Source: Heliocidaris tuberculata (taxonomy: Eukaryota > Echinodermata > Echinoidea > Camarodonta > Echinometridae). From it: a DNA stretch of 64,000 bases. Under the pieces are notes generated by a model. That model was not told where the DNA came from. It worked only from the letters and a program-made list of their open reading frames with translations, and did no database searches. The stretch covers positions 10,922,654 to 10,986,653 of the forward strand of contig CM046841.1 in NCBI GenBank assembly GCA_025618425.1, given 5' to 3'. Position 1 is the stretch's first letter. Each line of letters starts with the position of its first letter. The translations under genes were made by a program, and so were the position numbers. This document shows, piece after piece, positions 11,094 to 23,908 of the stretch.

Positions 11094-12432
11094 TTGTTAT
11101 TTATATTTAAGTAATTTTTATTATCTACTTACAATCATTATTCAAAATCATTTTCAGGCCTATGTATATTCTCGGTATCTGTTGCTATGTGGGTACATTT
11201 CTGACTGACAAAATATACCCTGTCTCATTTCTGTACATACAAACAGATGAATGATGTTATGTGTATTTAACTGAAATGTAATATTCAAGGAGGTTGCAAT
11301 ACTGTTGATATTAGTTTATAAATTTTTACACTCTGTAAATATTTTCTACCCCTTTAATGAAATACTAATTGCACCTCTTGCCCTGACAGAAAGTTTTCTC
11401 TCTCTCCTTTTAAACCAATCAATATTTTTAATGTACATGTATGTCATTAATCTTAGATACCGGTAGTGCACATGTGTTTGAATTTGATGAGGTTCATGAT
11501 AATTTGTATAATGTTATGTCTTAAGCCCCCGTTCCACTATGCCGATCTGGGCCCCGATCTATCCAGATCTAGCAGATCGGGATAGATCGGGGAAAGCGTA
11601 CAGGGGTCGTTTGCAATCGGCGTTGTGAGAAAGGGGTAGGAGCGGGCATTTCTTCAGATCAGAAATTCATCGTAAGGCAAGCAGGAAGATCGTAATGACA
11701 GCGTAAAGAAAGCGGGGTGAGCGTAGTAAGGTCTTTCTAAGCGTAGCAACAGTGGCACCAGAACGGCGCTTAAGTAAACACCGACGTGGTCACGCTGCCG
11801 CCCCGCTCCACGCAGATCAAATCACGACTTTCCCGCTGTAATGCCGCTATCCCTACGCGCCCGGCTTCTTTATCCAGTTCCCAATACGCTCTCGGCACGT
11901 TGCTCTCCCGCTTTTACAACGCTGTTCCCGCTTTAGCTAGGCTATTTTTGCGCTGTTCGCGATCGGATCCCGCTCTCACGAGTATAAAAGGAAATGGAAA
12001 CGTTCTGCATTTATATATTTATTTTTTATAAATTATGCGAGAACGGGGGAACAGCGTGATTAGGTCGTATAGAGCGCACATTGATCGGATCACATCGGCA
12101 ACATCGTGCAAACAGCGTAGTTATATCATTCTGGAGCGTAACTTGAGCGCCAGACGTCATAATCATGATCCCGATAATCGTATTCAGAGCGTATCGAGCA
12201 CGTGCTAGTCGTAGATATAGTTCTTAAAGCGTTGCTACATCGTATTTGCTCCAGATCGGCTCAATTTTTGCCCGATCCTGCCCGACTTGAAGAAATTGAC
12301 AAATCGTAGCGAAAACGGCATAGTGGAACGGGGGCTTTATATGATTGTATTCAAATATGTAAACATGCTCAATTCAGCCTTTGCCTGCGATGCACTGTTT
12401 TTAATAAAATCCGTTATTGAATTGAATTGAAT
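11094..12432 (+). mobile_element. 3' UTR and tail of the same non-LTR retrotransposon, split by a MITE
   Basis: The UTR runs from the RT stop to ATAAAATCCGTTATTGAATTG and a short (ATTGA)n tail at about 12410-12431, a usual 3' end for this kind of element. It is interrupted by the element at 11524-12336; the flanking halves read as one continuous AT-rich UTR. Confidence 0.75.
11524..12336. mobile_element. Harbinger/PIF-like non-autonomous transposon, 813 bp
   Basis: The ends are perfect inverted repeats beginning AGCCCCCGTTCCACTATGCC. They are flanked on both sides by TTA (11521-11523 and 12337-12339), the 3-bp target duplication typical of Harbinger. The interior is much more GC-rich than its surroundings. 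It holds seven direct copies of AGCGTA, at 11595, 11700, 11720, 11740, 12114, 12135 and 12188, clustered towards both ends. No transposase frame is present. Confidence 0.85.
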
Positions 12433-13038
12433 CGAAAAAAGTCTCGTTTCTCAGCATTATACTTAAATACAAATAATATAACATCGTATCGAGAGAAACT
12501 ACTTGCACTGTATAAACGTTGGTGTGTACACTCCTGTCTTAAGACATGGCAGGAGATGTAAAACTAGTCAAGGAGATAGCCGTTATTGGAGGACAATGAG
12601 ATGTCCTCCCTTAGCAAGACAATATCCGCATCACTGAACACGTGCGACCCTTTTTTTTTTCCTACTCTACGCTGCTTGCTGTGGCGCTGCATAAAAACCG
12701 TATTGCTGTACTAGTTCATAATAGACTATTTTATTTAAAAAAACATAATTTATCAAATTATATACATATATTGCACATTACGGATCTCACGCAGACCTGA
12801 TTGAAAATGAAACACGATTCAATAAAATGTTTGGACAAATAAAGGGCCCTTTGGGGGGAAAAAAATGAAAATTTGGTTTGTATAATTTTAAATTATACAG
12901 GAAAATTATTTTAATATAAAATATATATAGGCTCTTCTTATCGAGCTAGGAAAAAGGAATGAAAAGGCTTCCAAAGAAGTACGTTTGTCAAAATATTACT
13001 ATGATCAACTTTTGTAATCGTATATATGAAGGTACTTA

Positions 13039-13268
13039 CACTACAAAAACCAGGGTGTTAATTCAACACCATCTCGGTATCAATTTTGTACTAAACCAGA
13101 TAAGTGTTACTTCGAATCAAACTGGTCTTGTTTTAACACTAACTGCTGTTGCTTTAACATTAATCTGGTCTAGCACAATTTTAAACTGGTGTTGTTTTAA
13201 CACTCATCTAGTGTAGTCCGATATTGATACCGAGATGGTGTTGCGTTAACACCCTGGTTTTTGCAGTG
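13039..13268. mobile_element. MITE with long inverted ends and TA target duplication
   Basis: The ends are CACTACAAAAACCAGGGTGT and, inverted, CACTGCAAAAACCAGGGTGT. Similarity continues inward for about 45 bases, to GATACCGAGATGGTGTT on the right arm. TA flanks both sides (13037-13038 and 13269-13270). The middle is a short minisatellite of TTTAACACTAATCTGGTGT type. Confidence 0.8.
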
Positions 13269-14460
13269 TACCTCAAGCACCACGTTGGTTAAACATAGTA
13301 TTTTCACATCTGCTGCAGACAGGTTTTCATCATAACGTCGTTTATACGTGGCTAAAAAAAAAGATTACTGATGTACGTTATCTGTCTCAAAGGATATGTC
13401 GGTTTTAGGAAGTAAGATTTCTTCTCAATTATATAATAATTCATTAAAAATAAGGAAATGTAATGGTCTCGTTTGAACACTAACTGGTGCTGCTTTAACA
13501 CTAATCTGGTGTAGTACAATATTAAACTGGTGTTTTTTTAACACTCATCTAGTATACTAGTAGTCCGATATTGATACCGAGATGGTGTTGCGTTAACACC
13601 CTGGTTTTTGCAGTGTACCTCAAGCACCACGTTGGTTGAACATAGTATTTTCACATCTGCTGCAGACGGGTTTTCATCATAACGTCGTTTATACGTGGCT
13701 AAAAAATTTTTTTACTGATGTACGTTGTCTGTCAAAGGATATGTCGGTTTTAGGAAGTAAGATTTCTTCTCAATTATATAATAATTCATTAAAAATAAGA
13801 AATGTAATGGCCTCTTTTGAACACTAACTGGTGCTGCTTTAACACTAATCTGGTGTAGCACAATATTAAACTGGTGTTGTAGTGTAGTCCGATATTGATA
13901 CCGAGATGGTGTTGCGTTAACACCCTGGTTTTTGCAGTGTACCTCAAGCACCACGTTGATTGAACATAGTATTTTCACATCTGCTGCAGACAGGTTTTCA
14001 TCATAACGTCGTTTATACGTGGCTAAAAAAAGATTACTGATGTACGTTGTCTGTCTCAAAGGATATGTCGGTTTTAGGAAGTAAGATTTCTTCTCAATTA
14101 TATAATAATAATGTAATGGTCTCGTTTGAACACTAACTGGTGCTGCTTTAACACTAATCTGGTGTAGCACAATATTAAACTGGTGTTGTTTTAACACTTA
14201 TCTAGTGTAGTCCGATATTGATACCGAGATGGTGTTGCGGTTAACACCCTGGTTTTTGCAGTGTACCTCAAGCACCACGTTGGTTGAACATAGTATTTTC
14301 ACATCTGCTGCAGACAGGCTTTCCTCATAACGTCGTTTATACATGGCTAAAACAAGATTACTTATGTACATTGTCTGTCTCAAAGGACATGTCGGTTTTA
14401 GGAAGTAAAATTTGTTTTCAATTATATAATATTCATTAAAAATAAGGAAATGTAATGGGG
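13039..14460. repeat. Tandem array built from the MITE right half plus flank, unit about 325-350 bp
   Basis: After the first MITE, a unit made of its right end plus about 190 bp of flank repeats in tandem. The block TACCTCAAGCACCACGTTG starts near 13269, 13617, 13940 and 14264. Each unit carries the internal TTTAACACT minisatellite in variable copy number. Minus-strand open frames across 13712-14491 are read-through of this array and are not genes. Confidence 0.9.
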
Positions 14461-14537
14461 ATGTTAAGAAAATGTGGAAATTTGGAGACAAAATAGCCTA
14501 GCTATTCTTACCTCTAGTTCACTCTGTTCCGATCTAC

Positions 14538-14539
<2 letters not shown>

Positions 14540-14586
<47 letters not shown>

Positions 14587-14731
14587 ACATGCTCCATTAT
14601 CATCTATATTCTCAACTTTCTGCACGTTCTCTTCAGTCTCCTCTCTATAATTATTATCTATCTCCATACTCCATACTCTCTCTCTCTCTCTATCTCTCTC
14701 ACTCTCTTTCTCTCTCGCTTTTACTCATTTC

Positions 14732-14765
<34 letters not shown>

Positions 14766-14880
14766 TATCTTCCTTGTCTTTTTATCTTTCTCTTCTCTTC
14801 TCAGATCTTTTATCAAAATCTCACCCCCACCCGCCCTCCCCCTTCTCTCTCTCTTTCTCTCTCTCTCCCTTTCTCTATCT
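14540..14880. repeat. CT-rich microsatellite region
   Basis: Several long CT runs with short interruptions. The open frame on the plus strand is low-complexity Ser/Leu. Confidence 0.9.
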
Positions 14881-15389
14881 TTATAATGTCCACAAACCTA
14901 ATTTAGGAATATCTTTAATCTTTCCTCTTTCCCCTTTTTAGGTTCACTCATATAAAGGGAAATTTATAACAATCTCCTTTGCTTTGTTGTTATGTATTTC
15001 AGATCTGTATTCATAGCACATAAAATAGGCCTTTTATAATGATGTTGTCTTTGTTGGCCAAAGGCTGATGTTGTTACTATGGATACACGCCATGATAAAG
15101 GTAAAGCGCTGGGGTCGTTGACAGGCCTTTATCACGAATCTTTAGTAGTAGAATACAACAAGCATGACAACTTGACAGCACGTTAATGAATTTCAAGGAA
15201 ATGAAACGTCAAGGATAATCATTTAGGTCTAATGATGAATCCTTTTTATTTTAAGGCAAAATCAAGTACCTGGCAGCCCCCCCCCCCCTCCCCGCCATCA
15301 GCTTAAACACTATACCAACATTGCAAGTATTCTAGAGATAGGAGGTATTGCCATGGCCCGTTATTGAGGACGGAGTAATGCCCAATTAA

Positions 15390-15461
15390 CCCGTTGACTA
15401 CTAAATTCTGTTATTCCCATAGGTTTAATACAGGAGCCAGCCGGTTCCCGTAGGCAATGGG
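15390..15461. mobile_element. 72-bp TTAA-flanked MITE
   Basis: Flanked by TTAA at 15386-15389 and 15462-15465. The ends read CCCGTTGACTACTAAATT and, at the right, GTAGGCAATGGG, so the terminal CCC/GGG pair and TTAA resemble piggyBac-type ends. A diverged relative lies at 8906-8974. Confidence 0.55.
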
Positions 15462-15665
15462 TTAATAGGGTAATTTCATTATTTTTACAGTCCCATCAAA
15501 AAGTTTGTCTGTTCAAAAAAACAATACAAACAGAGAAGAAAATGATAAAGAATAACAAATAAAATAATAGATAAAATGAGATACGGAGAGAGAGAGAGCA
15601 AGAGAAAAGAACTAAAAGTTTATATTTTATTACATGAAAAATAAATGGATGTGTGTGTGTGTGTA

Positions 15666-15850
15666 AGAGAGAGAGATAGAGAAAGAAAGAGCACTAGCAA
15701 GAGAAAAGAGAGAGGGAGGGGGACACACAGACGAGAAGAGAGAGAGAGAGAGACAAAAAATAGCGTATTAACCGCACGTAAGATAGACAGAAGGGAGGAG
15801 AAACAGGGGAATGAAATTGGGGAGGGGGGAAGAGAGAAAAGAGAGATGGA
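15666..15850. repeat. Purine-rich segment duplicated 1.26 kb downstream (first copy)
   Basis: It contains GAGAAAGAAAGAGCACTAGC, CACACAGACGAGAAG, ATTAACCGCACGTAAG and GGAATGAAATTGGGGAGGG in that order. The same blocks recur at 16928-17112. Open frames on both strands are low-complexity. Confidence 0.85.
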
Positions 15851-16897
15851 GAGGGTGGACAACTATTGAGGAAGAAAAAAGAGAGTGAGAGACAAAGGGG
15901 GAGAGTAATGAAGAAAAAGCGTGAGATAGAGAGGGGAGAGAGAGAATTATTTTGGTAACTGAGAAGGGAAAAATATGATAGTAAACAACAATGTATATGG
16001 TCAAGGCCCGAGCACCTTTTCCTTGATTCGTTTATTTGTTTGTTTTTAAGTATTTTTAGAACATTGGGGCTAGAAAGAAGTGAAAATTATATATACATTA
16101 TGGACACACGGATTGACAGTGTCATATAAGATAAACCATTGATTATGAAAAAAGACATCTGTAATGGCGTCACAAATCTATTATTCATAATGTTTTTTAA
16201 AATCTTAAATAAAATCACATCCTACGATTTCCGCACCAGCAGATAATCGACACGCGACAGAAATAATTGGAAACAAATAAAGATTATCGCGAACCATTCC
16301 GATTTGATAGCAATTTATAATGCAACACGAGAAGGATTTAACCTACATTTATTTTTCATGAGTCAAAATACAAGAGCAGATTTTTAACAAACGGGAAACG
16401 CAAACGCAAAGAACAGGTGTAAGATTTCCGCCTAGGGAGGGAGCAAATTCGACTCGATTTGCCAATATGAAACATGCATAAAGGAGGTCATAACGCTTCC
16501 GTGACGATTTAAAAGTCAAATTGTCTCCAGAAAAACAAAATGGCGGGGCAGTTTTGTCTCCGTTGCAGTAATCTGGCAAACATTATGCCGTCTTTAATAC
16601 CGATGATTTATGGTGGTGGCGCTCATCATGAAATATGGAAGAAGGGGGACGTATCGCGGTACATTTTGAGGACTGTGTTTCTGAGAATCCAAAGAAAGGG
16701 GAGAGGGGGGAATGAGGGAGAAAGGGGGGCAGATGAGGACTGAGAGAAAACAGACACAGACAAAGGAAAACTTCCTTTTTTTCCCCCTCGGTGAAAGGGA
16801 GAGAAATGTGGGACGGAGGGAGAGATAAACACATCTACAGATCGAGAAAGTGAGCTGGAGAGCTGAGGGGAAAGAGAGAGGGAGAAAGGAAACAGGA

Positions 16898-16927
<30 letters not shown>

Positions 16928-16950
<23 letters not shown>

Positions 16951-17112
16951 AAGAAAGAGCATTAGCAAGAGAAAAGAGAGAGGGAGGGGGACACACAGAC
17001 GAGAAGAGAGAGAGAAAAAAAAATAGTGTATTAACCGCGCGTAAGATAGACAGAAGGGAGGAGAAACAGGGGAATGAAATTGGGGAGGGGGAAAGAGAGA
17101 AAAGAGAGATAG
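16928..17112. repeat. Purine-rich segment (second copy)
   Basis: Near-identical to 15666-15850. Differences include CACTAGC to CATTAGC and ACCGCACG to ACCGCGCG, and the GA runs vary in length. Confidence 0.85.
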
Positions 17113-17119
17113 ATAGAGA

Positions 17120-19980
17120 AAGAGAAAGAGAGAGAGAGACGTGGAGAAAGAGATCGCTTTTCTTGCAGTCGTAATAGTTCATGACGTTAAATGCTCTTAC
17201 CGGTCAAATGGACGTTTATGTATTCATTACATTAGACACGGCTGATTGTTAGAACGCTTCATTAGTTTACTTAAGTTAATCAAAGGCTAGTTAAACTGAT
17301 AAATTGACTGATTGGGGAATGTAATCGAGATTGCAGTGTTTCAGTGATTGCTTGAATGGTATGATTGTATTAGCCAGTATTGATCAATGGAGTTTTATCG
17401 CTTGAATGATGATGTTATTTATGGTTTCTTTCCTCAGCTATTTATGAACACTGATTAAGCTCTAAAATGTACGCTAAAAAATATAGGTTAATGTTTTTTA
17501 CTGATAACTTCATCAGCCCCCACCCCCGCTAAATTGATGGGTTTTTTTTTTTTGAGAAGGCTTATATAAAGACGGACGATAAAGATGTCCATATTTTGTT
17601 GTTCTTCGTTTGGTTGTTGTTGTTGTTGGGTTTTTTTTTTTTTTTGGTTTTTTTTTTGTAAGTGATTTATATTCCGAATTCCATCACCATATAATATGCC
17701 CAAAAGGAGTATTTCGGTTGACATTTTCAAAAGCACGCCTTCAAGATATGGCATCGTCATTTGGGGACACCATACAAAGATGATTTTCCTTTCTTCTATT
17801 ATACCTAATGATATTTGAGCCAGGGGTACCTGGGGTGAATAATACATAGAGACCAGCAACGTTATGCAGGCGTGTGCGGCGAAATGCCAACAGCAGCACA
17901 AGCTCGCTAATACATTATACATTTTGTTAGAATAGCGTATAAATGTCTCCCCATTCCCTTACGGCCCAATCTCAATGATTTCATTTGTATTTAATGGTGG
18001 AAGGGGATCTCTGGTTTGCATTGCTGTGGGTCCCATAGGATAAACCTACATTCAATTCAACGGGGCGCCGACAACAAAAAGTTATTAAGGAAGACAGCCG
18101 GCGACTAGAGGAGTCTCCATGAAGAATGATTTGTGAGGACTGGCTATAATATGCGCCAAGACATTAACGGTCCCTCATCTTGAATTATACGGTAAATGCA
18201 GAATATAGATTATCTCATAATCAATCAAAGATTTGGAATAGGGAAAGTGGCACTGGTTTGACCAGGGACGTACTTCCACTTTTGTTTTCGCATTGTAGAT
18301 TTTGTCTTCGTGTGTTTGTATTTGTGTGTAATTCTCTGAACTTTCTTTTGACACAATAGGCATATTTTGTCCAGGTGTATTAATGTTATAACTCATAAAA
18401 TTTTAGGCAAACTGAATTGTTTATGCACAGAAAATATAGTGACATTATATTATTCCAGTATAGGCATCTGTGCAAAATGAAGACACTCTCCTAGTTTAAA
18501 TAGTATCAGCGTATGACAGAGTAGGCACAGTATGTATATTTTTGTCTTCAAATTATTATCTATAGTTCTTTTTTTTTTTTTACTTTGTCCTGATTGACAC
18601 AATTATATACTCGATGTTTACCAAGATCAAGAGTTTTGCTACTTTTTTAAGAATAACTTTGGGTAACATTCCATTTTTCTATTCAGATTCTTATTAATTT
18701 ACATTTAAACGAGTAGCGGAACTACAGGAAAGTATATGCTCCCCCTCCCTCAACGAAAAGAGTTGCAAAAATTTTGTTTAAAAAGGATTAAAGAGAAAAA
18801 AAGAAGAGTAAAGAATGTGAAAGGGGGAGGTCTCATTTAAGTTAGGCATGAAATATGACTATCACATTTTAGTTCCTTCTGAATGTTCTGAATGATTTTT
18901 CATAAATAGAGATCAAGACGGTAGACATTACAAAGAAGAAGGTGAACAACCGAAAAGAGGAGCTTGTGTTGGGGACGCCATAAACAAAAGGAAAAACATG
19001 TTACTGTAAGAGCATCACCATAAACATGTTTTTAGCATAGTCAGATATAGGGAAGAAGAACTGGAAAGAGAATGAAGTAGAAACGTAATCCTTTACTGCG
19101 TTCTTTTTCCTCTTTAGGCGAAGTCGTGAAACTTTTCCCATGATTCCCAATGCTGATCATACATGACAGAAAACATACCCTATTCATCAGTTGGTATTGC
19201 CAACTACCTAGCGCAGAGTTATTCGTTTCAATACCCCAAATTTGTTTAGCATCATTATCTAACTTGCTCTGTTTTCTTTCTGAGAAAGAAATATATTCTT
19301 CTTATAAATATGTGCTTCAAATCAAAAGAATACCCTTCTCTTCTCTGGATGGAAAACAGGCCGACTCGCAAAGTTTATTTTATTATCATCATAACATTAG
19401 ATTAATTCGCTGTTCCCCCAGTGTGTCAATATTTATTTCATTACAGTCCGTCACCCACCGGAAGAGCTATGCCGAACTCTAATAAGCCAAACTCGCGCAG
19501 AGGGAGAAAGCGAAATCTAGGCCATGAGGCTTTCGACAAACACCTTTGCGCTAAATCTGCAGCGATATGGGCAACGAAGGCGATATATAGATCATGCAGA
19601 ATAATCGTTATTTAGGGGAGCTAATGTATTCCTCAGAAGTTACTTGCTCCAAGAAAGAAGTTTATTTTTCTTCTCTAAACTGTGGTAATCGTTTTTCTTG
19701 TCTACCTGATTGTTTCTACCGATATCTTTGGAAGGGATTTGGGGTAAGATATTATTTTTAAAGAGATAAATATTGCAATTACCAGAATGGCATAATGAGG
19801 GTATACCACTCAAATTAACATATTTGACGATAGGCCCTAAGTCACGAAAACCTATATTTGGGTAGCCTCTTAGTAAAGTGAAAAGTTGTATAATATAGTG
19901 ACTTGTAATGTCAACTTGTCTGCAGTTAATATTTTTGAAAGATTTAACGGAACAAACTAACCTGCCTTCCCAACTTTCCT
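17120..19980. other. No gene recognised
   Basis: AT-rich sequence with poly-T tracts. Short open frames here (for example 17488-17922 minus and 19150-19482 plus) lack any known domain, and the first reads through a T-run. Confidence 0.6.
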
Positions 19981-19983
19981 TAT

Positions 19984-20170
19984 AACACGATAAAAACTAC
20001 TTTCGAAAAATAAACTCAAGACAATTTAAATAGCCCTGTCTATCACCTTTAGAAATGTGCGAACATTACAATGGCGTATTACGTAATCCGAACAAGATTT
20101 CTATGGGCAGTACAATAGGCCTTTGAAATTGCCCTTGAGTTTATTTTTCGAAAGTAGTTCTTATCGTGTT
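19984..20170. mobile_element. Foldback MITE, 187 bp
   Basis: The left arm AACACGATAAAAACTACTTT continues into CGAAAAATAAACTCAA. The reverse complement of the right end matches it with one or two changes over about 37 bases, then more loosely inward. No coding capacity. The target duplication is unclear. Confidence 0.7.
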
Positions 20171-20179
20171 TTATCTCCA

Positions 20180-21970
20180 TTCTTCTCTCTATCCGTTTGA
20201 CTACTTCAATTACACTCCCTACTCCTCCAGTTCTTATCAATATTTCAAGAAGACTAAAAGTAATCTATATACATTCTTTCTGTTTTTGTTACTTTTCATG
20301 AATAATACACCGTGTGTTATTAGCGTCAAGGAAAACATGGAATGTACTAATAAATTTCCTTCTTCTTTACGTTGCCAGAGTGTGACGTTGGCGAACATGC
20401 ATTTAAAGTTGCCTTAAAATGAACCCCCTGAATAGCGCCTACTCCTAACAGGATTTTGAAACTGTCTGTGCAAATAATTTTCCCATCAGTTAGCATTCTA
20501 CCTTGTAAAAGCTACTTGCAGACAAAATTTTCTACATTTGCAAGTCAAAAGTGATAGACAGAAATGAAAAAAATGTACTTATTTTCCAAGTCAGTTGTTA
20601 GTTAAAAGTGAAAATAAAGTGCTAATTTACTCATTTCTATTTTATAATCTTAATTTAAGAATGACCGTAAGATGAAGCTGTTCAAGTTCTACCATGAGTG
20701 CCACTTTAAAACCTTATCTCTAGCACCCAATATAATATCCACCATCAACATATTAAACCAGTTGCCAATGCCAAGGCCTTCCACGACCTTCAGTTTTGGA
20801 CGTCCTCTCATACATTTACACCAACGCAAACCCTGAAATTTCCTTCTTTTTGCTGATCTTATTCGGTAAGACAACGTTTGCATTGGATAAGAAAATGACT
20901 TTGAAAAAATTACAACAATGCACCAGCAATGATTTTTGGGTTCGTTGCCCTTAAACTCGCCATGCTCATCTTCTGTTTTGCCTCATACTACTGCCTCGCC
21001 GTGAAATGTATTTCACTTCACTTTGGTTTCTGCAAAGTTGTTGAATTGCCTCATTATTAAATACATAACATACCTTATACCTTCTTGGCTTATGGCACAG
21101 ATACCTGTTGTTGTTATCATGTTAAGAAGTTCCTTGAAAATCAAGATAATGGACTATAGAGGCAGAAAGTGTTTAGTTTCTGTTTGTTTGAGGTGCCGAG
21201 AGAAGAGTATATTCTGAATCATCACACATCTGGCTAGCCTTCTCTCCTTTTGCATATCAGCCAATCAGGGCCCTTGTAAAAAAAAAAAGGGGGGGGGGTG
21301 AACGGGGACGAGTTTCCCCATTTTACCTGACATGTTAACAATTTGCTCAATTTAGTCCCACCCTCACCACATCTCAAATCGTCCCGCAGGGCCTGCCGTG
21401 TAGATACGGAAGTATGACTGAGCAAACTTTGACTTACTTCAACTTGAGTAAATAATGCTCCTGGGTTGGTTTGTGAGCATGGTGAGAGGGTATTGAATGC
21501 ACCTGCTGATATGTTTCTTTTACAAAATAACGGTGATGTTTATGGTTCAGATCCCTCCAGATTTGTGGAAATAAATGCTGTCATCATTGTCGGTTTGCGT
21601 GGCTTTCAACCGTGGGCGTATCTTACTGGAGGCAAGTCATGGTCAGCGGAAGGCAGCGTTTGGGTCAGCACTCAGTGGACATGGTGGAGCATACACCGTT
21701 TCGATGTATCGCTCTCGGTCAATCAAGAGTCCCTTCATAGAAATAGTTGCAACATGGACATTCAATTTTTCTGGTTGAAAAGGCCTTCGAATTCTTTCTA
21801 TTGAGAACGTAAAGTTACTTGTTTCACATTAATGTAAATAATTAATGATAGTGGGAACGAACCAGCATATAATGTGAACTCATATTGTATAGCGCAGGCG
21901 CCGTCTTCTATTGAGGCAATCAGTCTATGGATGATATCATTTAAGCAATGATTTAATATCGTTAATGTTT
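20180..21970. other. No gene recognised
   Basis: AT-rich sequence with an A9G9 junction near 21280. The 112-codon frame at 21466-21804 has no domain I recognise and an irregular composition, so I do not call it a gene. Confidence 0.5.
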
Positions 21971-21977
21971 TTCATTC

Positions 21978-22638
21978 TTTAAAATGCCCCTGCAACCCAA
22001 ACGCAACCCAAATGCAAGTTTGTTTTTCTTGTTGATGTGCATGGATGCATACAACTAAAATTCTGTTATTCAAACATCTAGATATGTTTCATAGATTTTT
22101 AAATGTTTTTAAAATATTTTCCCCAACCTCCTAAGCTCCAGCCAAAAAAAAATGCTCCAGATCTCATTCCTGACATGACACCATCTGTGAATCATCAGTC
22201 GTCTACACTAACATTCTACAATAGACTGTGGAATGTAACTTCCCCCAGCTCAGAACATGCTCACAATATAATTGCATGCTTCCAAACAATACCTCCTCAA
22301 TACCATTCTTTTCCTGGCGATGCTACAGCATATCTGACATAGCAACTCCTATGTAGGCATTGTATGGCCTATTAAAACAGATGGTCATCTCAGGCAAAGC
22401 TACATACCACTGTTTCTCCTTAGCTCACTAATGACTGACCGATGATATCACTGCAGGAATGAGATCTGGTGCATTTGGGGGGGGTGGAACTTACCATGTT
22501 TGAGAACATGATTTTAAAAATATTTAAAAAATTTATGAAACATATTTAGATGTTTGGATGACAAAATATAAGTTGTATGTATCCCTGCACATCAACAGGG
22601 ATCAACTTGCATTTGGGTTGCATGCAGGGGACCTTTAA
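21978..22638. mobile_element. Foldback MITE with arms of about 190 bp and TTAA-type flanks
   Basis: Bases 21983-22176 match, inverted, 22455-22633. Shared blocks include GCAACCCAAATGCAAGTT, ATATGTTTCATA and CCAGATCTCATTCCTG. TTTAA stands at both ends (21978-21982 and 22634-22638). The spacer of about 280 bp contains an unrelated short open frame. Confidence 0.75.
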
Positions 22639-22639
22639 T

Positions 22640-23900
22640 CTCTTGTCATTTGAAATTCTATTTGGGTACCGTTCTCGCTTCTTTTTTTCGCTGTCCTTGA
22701 TTTGCCATTGAAATCCGTTGCCTTGTTATTCCCCCATTTTATCACTGCCGCTGTCTGTTGTAACACACCCAATTACTTATGATGAGTTCATCTGCATAAA
22801 GCATAACAGTAATCCTGTTTTGACCACAAACATGACCGACAAGTAAACAAGCTGTATGGATTTTTTTCTTTCTTTCTTTTTTTTTTTTCTTTCTTTCTTC
22901 TTCTTCTTCTTCTGTGCAGTCTCGTAAATACTCGCTGACTTGCTTGTAACAGTCACTACTGATTTGTTCGAGGGTATATTCCCGCCCGCCTAAATCAAAT
23001 TGCTTGCGTTCACGTTCCCGTCGCCTGCGGGGGCAGGGCAGGTAGAATGTTCTTCGTAATTAAACTCAACAGGCAACAGAGAAATGCGAACCCACAGATT
23101 ACATGAAGGTGGACAAAGGGTTCCGCCATCTTGTTTTTGACAAAAGATTCTAAATAATTTCCCTGGCGCAATATCCAGGCGGGGTATAATGCCAGATAAC
23201 GTTACAACATTGTCCTATTTCTGAGTGAGGTAAAAGCGTGTCAACTTCTTTCTTCTATACAAAATTATAATTATTTACTTCGTAGCGATTTTTGTGGTAT
23301 TTTTGTCCTATCAAGGGTATGACAAATTTGATTTAATCAACTGAAAAACAAGAATATTTGATTTCGAGATAAGTTTTAGTTAACGGATAAGTGTAAGCAG
23401 TGTCAGTACTTTCGTACAATTTGACAAAATTATTAACGCAGCTTACCATTTTGATTTGAAAATGAGATTTCCTAACAACAAAGTGTTCATTTATGGAAAA
23501 ATATGATTTCATACAGAAATAGATCTAGCCAATAAAACGAAAAAAAAAAAGATAAAATTTTTGACTGATATTTACATCGTAAAAGAGGATATATCAGAAA
23601 CTATATCATTTTAAATATTCATCCATGGTTTTAATTGGAATATCTTTAATATAGGCAAGTGTGAAGGGGGGTATTTGGACACGAATACGAGGGGAAGAGA
23701 CAACAGAAACTCCAAAAGCTAGAAAAATTTCACCGCAAAAAAGAATTGTGCAATAACTATTGATTTTTTTTTCTTCAGCTCTCCTTTTCATCAAAATTCT
23801 GTGGGTTTTCTGTGGGTTTTCTGTGGTTTTTTTTTCCATCTTACTTTGTTCATAATCTAACGGATATCATGTTCATGCTGACCCTATTTTTGTTACGCGT
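22640..23900. other. No gene recognised
   Basis: AT-rich sequence with CTT/T-rich tracts near 22866-22913. The 77-codon minus frame at 23606-23839 has no recognisable domain and would lie 3' of the candidate exon at 23909-24067. Confidence 0.5.
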
Positions 23901-23908
23901 TTCTGAGG

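Noticed and set aside
13039..14460. CRISPR-like repeat array
   Set aside because: Units are about 325 bp, made of transposon sequence in a eukaryotic setting, without short regular repeats and unique spacers.
13712..14491. Minus-strand frames of 161 and 97 codons
   Set aside because: They repeat the same peptide blocks because they read across the MITE-derived tandem array.
17488..17922. 144-codon minus-strand frame
   Set aside because: It reads through T-runs as Lys/Gln tracts and shows no domain or splice context.
21466..21804. 112-codon plus-strand frame
   Set aside because: No recognisable family and no splice or start context; length alone is compatible with chance in 64 kb.
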